Part shown: positions 37,501 through 44,992 of the stretch, piece by piece | Layout: every line of letters starts with the position of its first letter | Position numbering within the stretch: the first letter of the stretch is position 1 | Assembly (NCBI GenBank): GCA_036389485.1 | Contig: DASVPR010000050.1 | Span: 1 to 64,000 of the forward strand | Reading direction: 5' to 3' | Length of the DNA stretch: 64,000 bases | From: CADCVT01 sp036389485 | GTDB lineage: Bacteria; Actinomycetota; Thermoleophilia; Solirubrobacterales; Solirubrobacteraceae | Notes under the pieces: model-generated | The model's database searches: none | What the model was told of the DNA's origin: nothing | What the model saw: the letters and a program-made list of their open reading frames with translations, nothing else | Translations under genes and position numbers: made by a program

Positions 37501-39090
37501 GTGGCTCACCCGCAGCCCCTCACGGCGGCGACCCCGCAGCCGATCCCCGTCAAGCGAGCCCTGCTCTCGGTCAGCGACAAGCGCGGGGTCGTCGAGCTCG
37601 CGCGCGGCCTGAGCGAGCTCGGCGTCGAGATCGTCTCCACCGGCGGGACGGCCAAGGCGCTCGAGGAGGCCGGCCTCGACGTCCGCAGCATCACCGACTA
37701 CACCGGCTTTCCCGAGATCATGGACGGCCGGGTCAAGACGCTGCACCCGAAGCTCTACGCGGGGCTCCTCGCGGTCCGCGACCACCCCGAGCACCAGCAG
37801 GCGCTGACCGACCACGACATCGAGCCCGTCGACCTCGTCGTCGTCAACCTCTACCCGTTCGAGCGGACCGCGGCCAGGCGCGGGGTCCCCGACAGCGAGG
37901 TCATCGAGAACATCGACATCGGCGGGCCGACGATGATCCGCGCCGCGGCGAAGAACCACGCGTACACGGCGGTCGTCGTGTCCCCCGAGAGCTACGACGC
38001 CGTCCTCGAGGAGATGCGGATGAGCGACGGCGCGCTCGCCCCGCAGACGCGAGAAGCCCTCGCCGCCGAGGCCTTCGCCTACACCGCCCGCTACGACACG
38101 AGCATCGCGCGCTGGTTCGCGGAGCGGACCGAGGACTTCCCCGACCTGTACGTCCGCGCGTACGAGAAGGTCCTCGACCTCGCGTACGGCGAGAACCCGC
38201 ACCAGCGCGCCGCGTACTACACGCAGGTCGGCGCGCGGATGCACGTGCTGTCGATGGTCAAGCAGCACCACGGCAAGCAGCTGAGCTTCAACAACCTGCT
38301 CGACCTCGACGGCGCGCGGCGGGTCGCCCGCGAGTTCGAGGTCCCCGCCTGCGTGATCGTCAAGCACAACAACCCGTGCGGCGCGGCGGTCGGCCGCACC
38401 GCGCAGGAGGCCTACGAGCGCGCCTTCGCCGCCGACCCGATCAGCGCGTTCGGCGGGATCGTCGTCGTCAACCGCCCGGTCGACCTCGCGCTGGCGAACA
38501 AGATCGCCGAGCAGTTCGTCGAGGTGCTCTTCGCGCCCCGCTACGACGACGACGCGCTCGAGCTGCTGACCGAGCGCAAGAAGAACCTCCGCATCCTCGA
38601 GGACAACGAGCGGCGCGTCCCGCTGGCGGGCGACCGGGACGTCAAGCAGGTCCTCGGCGGCCTGCTCGTCCAGGACCGCGACAGCGACATCACCGACCGC
38701 ACCGAGATGGAGGTCGTGACCAGGCGCGAGCCGAGCGAGGCCGAGTGGGGCGAGATGCTCTTCGCGTGGAAGGTCTGCAAGCACGTGAAGTCCAACGCGA
38801 TCGTGCTCTCGAAGGACCTCGCGACGGCGGGGATCGGGGCGGGCCAGATGAGCCGCGTCGACTCCGTCCGGCTGGCGGTCGAGAAGAGCCGCCTGGAGTC
38901 GCTCGAGGGCGCGGCGCTCGCGTCCGACGCCTTCTTCCCCTTCGCCGACGGGCCGGAGCTCGCGATCGAGCAGGGCGTCAGCGCGATCATCCAGCCGGGC
39001 GGGTCGGTGCGCGACGACGAGGTCGTCGCCGCCGCGGACGAGGCCGGCGTAGCGATGGTGTTCACCCGCCGCCGCCACTTCCGGCACTAG
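37501..39090 (+). CDS. purH: bifunctional AICAR formyltransferase / IMP cyclohydrolase
   Basis: A 529-residue enzyme catalysing the last two steps to IMP. The N-terminal IMPCH/MGS-like domain has RALLSVSDKRGVVELARGL, STGGTAKALEEAG and the phosphate loop KTLHPKLYAGLLA. The C-terminal transformylase has LAYGENPHQRAAYY, VIVKHNNPCG and KSNAIVLSKD. Length is normal. GTG 37501 fits the usual N terminus and no strong ribosome site is visible; an earlier in-frame start would add a non-conserved leader. It ends the purine region. Confidence 0.97.
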   Translation: MAHPQPLTAATPQPIPVKRALLSVSDKRGVVELARGLSELGVEIVSTGGTAKALEEAGLDVRSITDYTGFPEIMDGRVKTLHPKLYAGLLAVRDHPEHQQALTDHDIEPVDLVVVNLYPFERTAARRGVPDSEVIENIDIGGPTMIRAAAKNHAYTAVVVSPESYDAVLEEMRMSDGALAPQTREALAAEAFAYTARYDTSIARWFAERTEDFPDLYVRAYEKVLDLAYGENPHQRAAYYTQVGARMHVLSMVKQHHGKQLSFNNLLDLDGARRVAREFEVPACVIVKHNNPCGAAVGRTAQEAYERAFAADPISAFGGIVVVNRPVDLALANKIAEQFVEVLFAPRYDDDALELLTERKKNLRILEDNERRVPLAGDRDVKQVLGGLLVQDRDSDITDRTEMEVVTRREPSEAEWGEMLFAWKVCKHVKSNAIVLSKDLATAGIGAGQMSRVDSVRLAVEKSRLESLEGAALASDAFFPFADGPELAIEQGVSAIIQPGGSVRDDEVVAAADEAGVAMVFTRRRHFRH

Positions 39091-39101
39091 TAGGCCCGTT
39101 T

Positions 39102-39119
39102 CCCGCCGCCCCCGGCGGG
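39102..39119 (+). terminator. short GC hairpin after purH
   Basis: CCCGCCG (39102-39108) pairs with CGGCGGG (39113-39119) over a CCCC loop, 11 bases after the purH stop. There is no U-run, and it lies only 13 bases before the next ATG, so terminator function is tentative. Confidence 0.35.
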
Positions 39120-39132
39120 TACCTCTGGCGCC

Positions 39133-39342
39133 ATGCCACGCCGTCTCGCAGCGCTCGCCGCCACCGCCCTCGCGCTCGGCCTCGCCGCGTGCGGCGACGA
39201 CGAGGGCGGCCGCGAGAACGTCGAGCGCGGCAACCTCGGGAACACCTCGCAGGGCCCGCAGACGGTGGAGACCGGCCCGACGACGCTCGGCGCCACCGGC
39301 GAGGACCAGCCCGAGATCACGCAGACGCAGACCACGCCGTAG
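39133..39342 (+). CDS. small lipoprotein
   Basis: A 69-residue exported peptide: RRLAALAATALALGLAAC gives a lipobox LAAC with Cys20. The mature ~50 residues are Thr/Gln/Gly-rich and probably disordered. The function is unknown. It precedes the P450 by 13 bases and may share its transcript. Confidence 0.65.
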   Translation: MPRRLAALAATALALGLAACGDDEGGRENVERGNLGNTSQGPQTVETGPTTLGATGEDQPEITQTQTTP

Positions 39343-39355
39343 CCTTCGCGCCAGG

Positions 39356-40624
39356 ATGACCCTCCCGCCGGGGCCCCGCGCGCCGGGCGCGCTGCAGTCC
39401 CTGCGCTACGGGCTCGACCCGTACGGCTTCTTCGGCGCGGCGCACCGGCGGTACGGCGACGTCTTCACCGTGCGCGTCACGGGCCAGACGTGGGTCGTGC
39501 TCGCCCGACCGGACCTGGTCAAGGAGACGTTCGCGCGGGGACCGGAGGAGGCGGACTCCGGCGTCGCCAACGAGCCGCTGAAGCCGCTGATCGGCAAGCG
39601 CAACGTGCTGCTGCTGGACGGGGAGGAGCACCTGCGGCACCGCAAGCTCGTCCTCCCGCCGTTCCACGGGGACCGGATGCGCGCCTACGCGCCGGTGATC
39701 GCCGACGCCGCGCGCCGGCAGTTCGCGGCATGGCCGCGCGAAAGGCCGGTGAGCGTCCTGGCGGGGATGCAGTCGCTGACGCTCGACGTGATCCTGCGCG
39801 CGGTGTTCGGCGTCGAGGACGCGGCGCGGATGGAGCGCCTGCGGACCAACGTCCAGCGGGTGCAGGGCTGGCTGACCGGGGTGCGCGCGGCGCTCGTGTT
39901 CACGTTCCTCGGGTCCGACCGGCTGGCCGCGATGCGCGCGTTCCGGCGGCACCTCGCGGCCGTGGACGAGGACGTGTTCGCCGAGATCGCGCTGCGGCGT
40001 GCGGACCCGGACGTCGGTGAGCGCGCCGACGTGCTGTCGATGCTGCTCGCGACGGGCGCGCTGAGCGACCGCGAGCTGCGCGACGAGCTGGTGACGCTGC
40101 TCGTCGCCGGCCACGAGACGACGGCGGCGCTGCTCGCGTGGGCGGTCCACGAGCTGGCGCGGGCGCCGGAGGCGGTCGAGCGGCTCGCGCGCGAGGAGGA
40201 CGGCTGGGCCGACGCGGTCGTCAACGAGACGCTGCGCCTCCATCCGCCGGTCCCGCTCGTGGTGCGCCGGCTGCGCGCAGGCGCGTCGGTCGACGGGTTC
40301 GACCTCGACGGCGGCGTGACGATCGCTCCGTGCTCGGTGCTGGTCCACCGGCGCGAGGACGTCTGGCCCGCGCCGCGCGAGTTCCGGCCGGAGCGGTTCC
40401 TCGGCTCCCGCCCGTCCGCCGGCGCGTGGCTGCCGTTCGGCGGCGGCGTGCGGCGGTGCCTCGGGGCGGCGTTCGCGTCGTTCGAGGCGCGCGGCGTGCT
40501 GACCGGGATGGCGGGGACGTTCACGTGGCGCCCGGCGGGCCGGCGCCGCGAATGGGTCGGCCGGCGCGGGATCGTGCTCGTGCCGGCGCGCGGCGGCCGC
40601 GTGGTCCTCAGCCAGCGGAGGTGA
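39356..40624 (+). CDS. cytochrome P450
   Basis: A 422-residue heme monooxygenase. The I-helix oxygen-binding motif is AGHETTAA, the K-helix ExxR is ETLR, and the heme loop is FGGGVRRCLGAAFA with Cys368 as axial ligand. It has no membrane anchor. Overall style (start PPGPRAPG, class-II-like insertions) recalls CYP110/CYP102-like lipid or terpene hydroxylases; the substrate is not predictable. No ferredoxin or reductase lies beside it. ATG 39356 directly precedes the proline-rich hinge. Confidence 0.93.
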   Translation: MTLPPGPRAPGALQSLRYGLDPYGFFGAAHRRYGDVFTVRVTGQTWVVLARPDLVKETFARGPEEADSGVANEPLKPLIGKRNVLLLDGEEHLRHRKLVLPPFHGDRMRAYAPVIADAARRQFAAWPRERPVSVLAGMQSLTLDVILRAVFGVEDAARMERLRTNVQRVQGWLTGVRAALVFTFLGSDRLAAMRAFRRHLAAVDEDVFAEIALRRADPDVGERADVLSMLLATGALSDRELRDELVTLLVAGHETTAALLAWAVHELARAPEAVERLAREEDGWADAVVNETLRLHPPVPLVVRRLRAGASVDGFDLDGGVTIAPCSVLVHRREDVWPAPREFRPERFLGSRPSAGAWLPFGGGVRRCLGAAFASFEARGVLTGMAGTFTWRPAGRRREWVGRRGIVLVPARGGRVVLSQRR

Positions 40625-40748
40625 CGCCCGGCAGCCCCGGCGACCGCCGGCGCCGGCCGCGCCCGCTGGCGCCGCGGCGCCCGCCGCCGCCGCGCGTTTG
40701 CGGCGTGTTCGCGATCCGTCCGCCGCGGGCCGCAGACTGCCGCGCTCC

Positions 40749-42365
40749 GTGCCCCCGACCGGACCCACCCTTCGCCCCTGGCAGCGCCGCGCCCTCGACG
40801 CGATGGCGGGCTGGGAGACGGGGTCGTTCCTCGTCTCGGCGGCGCCCGGCGCGGGCAAGACGATCCCCGCGCTCGTGTTCGCGAGGCAGGAGCTGCGGGC
40901 CGGCCGGGCGCGCCGCGTCGCGGTGATCTGCCCCACGACGCCGCTGACTCGCCAGTGGGCGCAGGCGGCGGCGCGCCTGGGGCTCCACCTGCTGCCGGAC
41001 GCCCCCGGCCTGCGCCCGCCCGGCGACTTCCAGGGCGTCTCGCTCACGTACGCCCGCGTCGCGATGACGGCCGCCGACTACGCGCGCTCGTGCGGGCCGG
41101 GGACGCTCGTGATCGCGGACGAGGCCCACCACCTCGGCGAGGACCTTGCGTGGGGTGAGAGCTTCCGTGACGCGTTCGCGAAGGCGAAGCGCTGGCTGCT
41201 GCTGTCCGGCACGCCGTTCCGGTCGGACCAGTCGCCGATCCCGGGCGTCCGGTACGAGGACGGTGTCGCGGTGCCCGACGTGTCCTACAGCTACGCGGAC
41301 GCGGTGCGCGACGGCGTCTGCCGGCAGGTCGCGTTCGTGCCGTACGACGGGACGCTGCAGTGGCAGTCCGGCGACGACGTCATCGAGACCTCGTTCGGCG
41401 AGGCGCTCACGACGCGCGAGGCGGGCCGCCGCTACCGGACCGCGATCTCGACCGAGCTCCCCGACGGCCTGCCGCGCATCCTCCGCGCCGCGCACGCGAA
41501 GCTGCTCGACATCCGCTCCGGCGGCCACCGGGACGCGGCGGGCCTCGTCGTGACGGCGGACTCCGAGCACGCGCGCGCCGTGGCCGGGGCGCTGAAGGCG
41601 ATCACGGGCGCCGCCCCGACGGTCGTCCTGCACACCGAGGCGACCGCCCACCGCAAGCTCGACGCGTTCCGCCGCGGCCGCGCCCCGTGGATCGTCGCGG
41701 TGAACATGGTCTCGGAGGGCGTCGACATCCCGCGCCTGCGCGTCGGCGTCTACGCGACGGTCGCGAAGACCCCGCTCATCTTCCGCCAGATCGTCGGGCG
41801 CTTCGTCCGCGTGATCCCGGGCCGCCCGGTCGAGCTCAGCCACGTCTTCCTCCCCGCCGACGGCAACCTCCGCGCGCTCGCCGCCGACGTCGAGACCGAG
41901 CTGCGCCACGTCCTCCACCCGCCGGCGGACGCCGGCGCCGCCGGCCTCCTCGACGACGCCGCCCTCGAACGCGCCGAGCGCACCGAAACCGAGCCGACCG
42001 AGACGCCCTTCGTCCCGCTCGCCGCCGACGTCGCGCCCCAGCTCGCGCTCTTCGGCGGAGGCAGCCCGGCGCCCACGCCGATCATCGCGTCGCGGCCCGC
42101 GAGCGACCCGAGCCACGACGACGCGCCCCGCCACTCCAACTTCGAACGCCGAGCGACCCTCCGCGCCGAGCGCCATCGTCTCGTCTCCGAGCTGCGCCGC
42201 CTCGACGGCCGCTCCCACCGCGAGATCAACGCGTGGCTCAACAAGGCGACGAAGGTCCAGCGCGTCGAGGACGCCACGATCGACCAGCTCCAACGCTCGA
42301 TCGACCTCCTCGTCGAGACCCTCCGCAAACGCTCGACCCGCCGTCGAACCCCCGCGCGCGTCTAG
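40749..42365 (+). CDS. superfamily 2 DEAD/DEAH-type helicase
   Basis: A 538-residue ATPase. Motif I is SAAPGAGKTIPAL, motif Ia CPTTPLTRQW, motif II DEAHH, motif III LSGTPFRSD and motif VI QIVGRFVRV, the UvsW/XPB-like and restriction-subunit-like pattern. The last ~90 residues are a charged helical domain (HREINAWLNKATKVQRVEDA) after a low-complexity linker. The family unwinds or translocates on DNA; its specific role is unknown. GTG 40749 was chosen; a TTG at 40698 is possible. The stop forms CTAG with the convergent HNH gene. Confidence 0.82.
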   Translation: MPPTGPTLRPWQRRALDAMAGWETGSFLVSAAPGAGKTIPALVFARQELRAGRARRVAVICPTTPLTRQWAQAAARLGLHLLPDAPGLRPPGDFQGVSLTYARVAMTAADYARSCGPGTLVIADEAHHLGEDLAWGESFRDAFAKAKRWLLLSGTPFRSDQSPIPGVRYEDGVAVPDVSYSYADAVRDGVCRQVAFVPYDGTLQWQSGDDVIETSFGEALTTREAGRRYRTAISTELPDGLPRILRAAHAKLLDIRSGGHRDAAGLVVTADSEHARAVAGALKAITGAAPTVVLHTEATAHRKLDAFRRGRAPWIVAVNMVSEGVDIPRLRVGVYATVAKTPLIFRQIVGRFVRVIPGRPVELSHVFLPADGNLRALAADVETELRHVLHPPADAGAAGLLDDAALERAERTETEPTETPFVPLAADVAPQLALFGGGSPAPTPIIASRPASDPSHDDAPRHSNFERRATLRAERHRLVSELRRLDGRSHREINAWLNKATKVQRVEDATIDQLQRSIDLLVETLRKRSTRRRTPARV

Positions 42366-42793
42366 CGGGACCGCGGCCCGGGCGGCGGCGACTCGATCAG
42401 CCCCGCCTCGATCTCGCCGTGGCAGTTCGCGCACACCAGGACGCATTTCTTCGCCTCGTCGCGGTACGCAGCGAGCGACTTGCCACGCCCCATGTCCATG
42501 TCGAACGACTTCGCGGCAGGGTCGACGTGATGGAAGTGCAGGTTGAGCTGGCACCGCGCGTAGCCGCAGACGGCGCAGCACGCGCCCGCCTCGGCGACGA
42601 GCAGTGCCCGCACCTTGCGGTGGCGCCGCGTGACCGCGTCCGCGACGCAGCGCTTGCAGCGGACGCGCACCGCCGATCCATCGCGATAGCGCGCGTGATC
42701 GACAAGGCCGTGGACGCGGCACCACTTGACGATCGGAGCGCGATCCTCGCGGGGTCGTCCGGTGCGGCGAGGTATACCGCTGTACACGAACAC
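42362..42793 (-). CDS. HNH endonuclease-like zinc protein
   Basis: A 143-residue protein with an HNH-type zinc/metal fold. CCAVCGY (CxxC) precedes HFHHVDPAAKSF, and CANCHGEIEAGL ends the domain with the second CxxC and His. An N-terminal CKRC pair adds another possible zinc site. HNH proteins are often nucleases in phage, restriction or repair functions. Its convergent partner is a helicase, which is suggestive, but they are on opposite strands and share only stop bases. It starts just upstream of two tRNA genes. Confidence 0.75.
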   Translation of the reverse strand: MFVYSGIPRRTGRPREDRAPIVKWCRVHGLVDHARYRDGSAVRVRCKRCVADAVTRRHRKVRALLVAEAGACCAVCGYARCQLNLHFHHVDPAAKSFDMDMGRGKSLAAYRDEAKKCVLVCANCHGEIEAGLIESPPPGPRSR

Positions 42794-42822
42794 ATGTTCG
42801 CGCCTCGAGCGGACGGAGCGAG

Positions 42823-42894
42823 TGCCCCCGGGAGGACTCGAACCTCCAACTCAGCGCTTAAAAGGCGCGCGCGTTGCCGTTACGCCACGGGGGC
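42823..42894 (-). tRNA. tRNA-Lys (TTT)
   Basis: The 72-nt cloverleaf has acceptor stem GCCCCCG/CGGGGGC, D arm GCG...CGC, anticodon loop CTTTTAA (anticodon TTT) and T arm GGAGG-TTCGAGT-CCTCC. The discriminator is A and CCA is not encoded. The 27-43 pair is a C-U mismatch. Confidence 0.9.
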
Positions 42895-42903
42895 CGGTCC
42901 CGA

Positions 42904-42975
42904 TACCCCCAGAGAGACTCGAACTCTCCCTACGAGCGTGAAAGGCTCGCGTGCTGACCGCTACACCATGGGGGC
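42904..42975 (-). tRNA. tRNA-Glu (TTC)
   Basis: The 72-nt gene has acceptor GCCCCCA/TGGGGGT, anticodon stem CGAGC/GCTCG with loop CTTTCAC (anticodon TTC), and T arm GAGAG-TTCGAGT-CTCTC. CCA is not encoded. It lies nine bases upstream (minus-strand sense) of tRNA-Lys, so they are probably co-transcribed. Confidence 0.93.
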
Positions 42976-42995
42976 AGTGCTCTCGCGAGTGTAGG

Positions 42996-43736
42996 TCAGA
43001 CCGAGCTCGTCAGCCCCCCGTCGACGAGCAGCGCGACGCCGGTGACGTACGACGCGCGGTCGGAGCAGAGGAACGTGGCGGCGGCGGCCATCTCCTCCGG
43101 CGTTCCGACGCGGCCGGCGGGGACATCGGTCGCGGCTCCGGCCTGGGCGGCTTCGCGGGAGCCGTAGATCGAGAAGAGGCGGTCGGTGCCGATGCGGCCG
43201 GGCAGGACCGAGTTGACCGTCACGCCGTCACCGGCGACCTCGCGCGCGACCGTCTTCCACGCGGCGAGCGTCGCGGCGCGGTGGGCGTTGGACAGCATCA
43301 GATGCGGCAGCACCTCGCGCACGGAGGTCGACGCGACGTTGACCACGCGCCCCCAGCCGCGCTCCCGCATCCCCGGCATCACCGCGGTCACGAACGCCAT
43401 CGGCTGCAGCACGAGCGTCCGGTACGCGAGCTCCCACTGCGCGCGCGAGAACCCGAGCGGGTCCGGGCCCGGCGGCGGCCCTCCCGTGTTCGTCACCAAC
43501 ACGTCGACCGGCCCCAGCCGCGCCGCGACCTCGTCCACCACCCCTGGGATCGCGTCGAGGTCCGCGGCGTCGTGCGCCACCGCCATCACCCCGAGCTCCT
43601 CCGCGGCCTCGAACGGCGACCGCGACGCGATGCAGACCTTGCAGCCCTCGGCCGCGAGCTCCGCCGCGATCGCCCGCCCGATCCCGCGTGAGCCGCCCGT
43701 CACCAACGCCACCCGACCGGCCAACCCCAGCTCCAT
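42996..43736 (-). CDS. short-chain dehydrogenase/reductase lacking the YxxxK pair
   Basis: A 246-residue Rossmann protein. The cofactor loop is VTGGSRGIG (12-20), and NTGGPPPG replaces the NNAG core (82-90). The catalytic Ser region (NVASTSVRE) is present, but the Tyr-x3-Lys dyad is replaced by S149-N-A-H-R153. A known SDR branch has SNALR here and may be reductases with altered chemistry or non-catalytic. Normal C-terminal GVALLVDGG is present. It lies between tRNA-Glu and the tRNA-Val gene. Activity is uncertain. Confidence 0.88.
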   Translation of the reverse strand: MELGLAGRVALVTGGSRGIGRAIAAELAAEGCKVCIASRSPFEAAEELGVMAVAHDAADLDAIPGVVDEVAARLGPVDVLVTNTGGPPPGPDPLGFSRAQWELAYRTLVLQPMAFVTAVMPGMRERGWGRVVNVASTSVREVLPHLMLSNAHRAATLAAWKTVAREVAGDGVTVNSVLPGRIGTDRLFSIYGSREAAQAGAATDVPAGRVGTPEEMAAAATFLCSDRASYVTGVALLVDGGLTSSV

Positions 43737-43769
43737 GACGCAGGAGCGTACGCGGGTACCCTCGGCGCT

Positions 43770-43843
43770 GGGCGGTTAGCTCAGCTGGTCAGAGCGCGCG
43801 CCTTACAAGCGCGAGGTCCCCGGTTCGAGCCCGGGACCGCCCA
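43770..43843 (+). tRNA. tRNA-Val (TAC)
   Basis: The 74-nt gene has acceptor GGGCGGT/ACCGCCC, D arm with AGCTCAGCTGGTCAGAGC, anticodon loop CTTACAA (anticodon TAC) and T arm CCCGG-TTCGAGC-CCGGG. The discriminator is A and CCA is not encoded. Confidence 0.95.
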
Positions 43844-43844
43844 C

Positions 43845-44093
43845 CTACGTCCGGCGCGGAGCGAACGCGCGATCCGCGATGACGCAGCCGAGGGCCGCCG
43901 CGACCACGCCCGCGGGCACGTCCACGAGCAGGAACCCGAAGCTCGAGGCGAGCTCACCGCTCACCAGCGCGACGGCGGACCCGACGACCGCCCCCGCGAG
44001 CACGACGGCGATCCACCGCGCGCGGCCGGATGCCACGCGGCCCATGACCAGCCCGGCCCCGAGACCGCCGATGAATGGAAGGATCTCGAACAC
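43845..44093 (-). CDS. small membrane protein, three to four spans
   Basis: An 82-residue hydrophobic protein with likely spans at residues 4-20, 28-45 and 53-75 (LPFIGGLGAGLVMG, WIAVVLAGAVVGSAVALV, LLVDVPAGVVAAALGCVI). Gly-rich spans resemble small transporter or DUF-type membrane subunits. It converges with tRNA-Val. The GTG start at 44093 gives MFEILPFIGG. Function is unknown. Confidence 0.6.
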   Translation of the reverse strand: MFEILPFIGGLGAGLVMGRVASGRARWIAVVLAGAVVGSAVALVSGELASSFGFLLVDVPAGVVAAALGCVIADRAFAPRRT

Positions 44094-44150
44094 TCGGTCG
44101 ACCCTCGCGGCGAGTATCGCGCACCCGCGCCGCGAGATGCAACCGACCCC

Positions 44151-44179
44151 TTGACAACGCGGGGCGAACGTCAATAGAA
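44151..44179 (+). promoter_or_regulatory. SigA-type promoter
   Basis: TTGACA at 44151-44156 and ATAGAA at 44174-44179 with a 17-base spacer, in a low-GC pocket 60 bases before the GTG of the next gene. The -35 is perfect; the -10 is weak. Confidence 0.55.
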
Positions 44180-44238
44180 GTGGCAACAAGGTCATCGTGT
44201 GCCGACCAGTGAATCCCACGACGGGAAGGACCGGGTAG

Positions 44239-44991
44239 GTGCCGCAGCCCAAGCAGGGCGCCGCCGCTCGCAGTGCCCCCTTCGTCCTCCGAGGGACGGT
44301 GCAGGAGGTCGGCGCGTCGAACGTCTCGACGGTGCCCGCCGACGAGCAGACCGCCGTCGTGCGCGTCGACGAGGTGATCGCGTCGCCGACGCGGTTCGCC
44401 AACCTCGCGGGGCAGGACATCACCCTGCGCCTCAGCCGGCCGGCGCGCAAGGGCGACTCGGCGGTGTTCGCGGCGACGAGCTACGCGTACGGCGAGGCCG
44501 TCGCGCTCGTGGAGGTCGAGCGCCGGTCGGGCCGCCAGGCGGAGCGCATGCAGGAGAAGGTCGTCGCCGAGAAGGCCGACGAGCACGATGACGACATCCT
44601 CGCGCGCCTGCGCGCCGCGGAGCTCGTCGTGTACGGCAAGGTCGCCGCCATCGAGGAGCCGCAGATCGAGGACGGCGTCGGGTGGTCGGCCGCCGAGCTC
44701 GTGATCTGGCGGATCCTCAAGGGCGCTCCGCCGAATCGCCCGCCGCGCGTGCTCTTCCCGTATCCGCGCACGCACCGCTTCCGCGACTCGCCCCAGTTCC
44801 TCGAGGGGCAGGAGGGGATCTGGATCCTGCACGCGATCGACCGGGTCCGCCGCGAGCTCGGCCGCAAGGCGCCGCCGCGCCTGGTGGGCGCCTACACCTC
44901 GCTCGACGAGCTGGACTTCCACTCGCCCGCCGCCGGCCGCCGGCTCCGGCTGCTCCTGCTGTCGATCGGCCAGGGCAAGGACGCGCGCTGA
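44239..44991 (+). CDS. two-repeat beta-rich protein of unknown function
   Basis: A 250-residue soluble protein without signal peptide. Two similar halves are visible: RGTVQEVG...VVRVDEVIASP...ITLRLSR, and YGKVAAIE...AELVIWRILKGA...RVLFPYP, each followed by a hydrophobic strand. The pattern (G-x-V, V-x-V, then a pro-rich strand) recalls OB-fold/TIMP-like metalloprotease-inhibitor domains, but that is inference. It ends one base before the BNR protein and both follow a clear promoter, so they are an operon. Confidence 0.65.
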   Translation: MPQPKQGAAARSAPFVLRGTVQEVGASNVSTVPADEQTAVVRVDEVIASPTRFANLAGQDITLRLSRPARKGDSAVFAATSYAYGEAVALVEVERRSGRQAERMQEKVVAEKADEHDDDILARLRAAELVVYGKVAAIEEPQIEDGVGWSAAELVIWRILKGAPPNRPPRVLFPYPRTHRFRDSPQFLEGQEGIWILHAIDRVRRELGRKAPPRLVGAYTSLDELDFHSPAAGRRLRLLLLSIGQGKDAR

Positions 44992-44992
44992 G

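Noticed and set aside
42781..42895. Integration (att) site at tRNA-Lys
   Set aside because: No integrase or duplicated tRNA 3' end was found nearby; mobile-island status is not supported.
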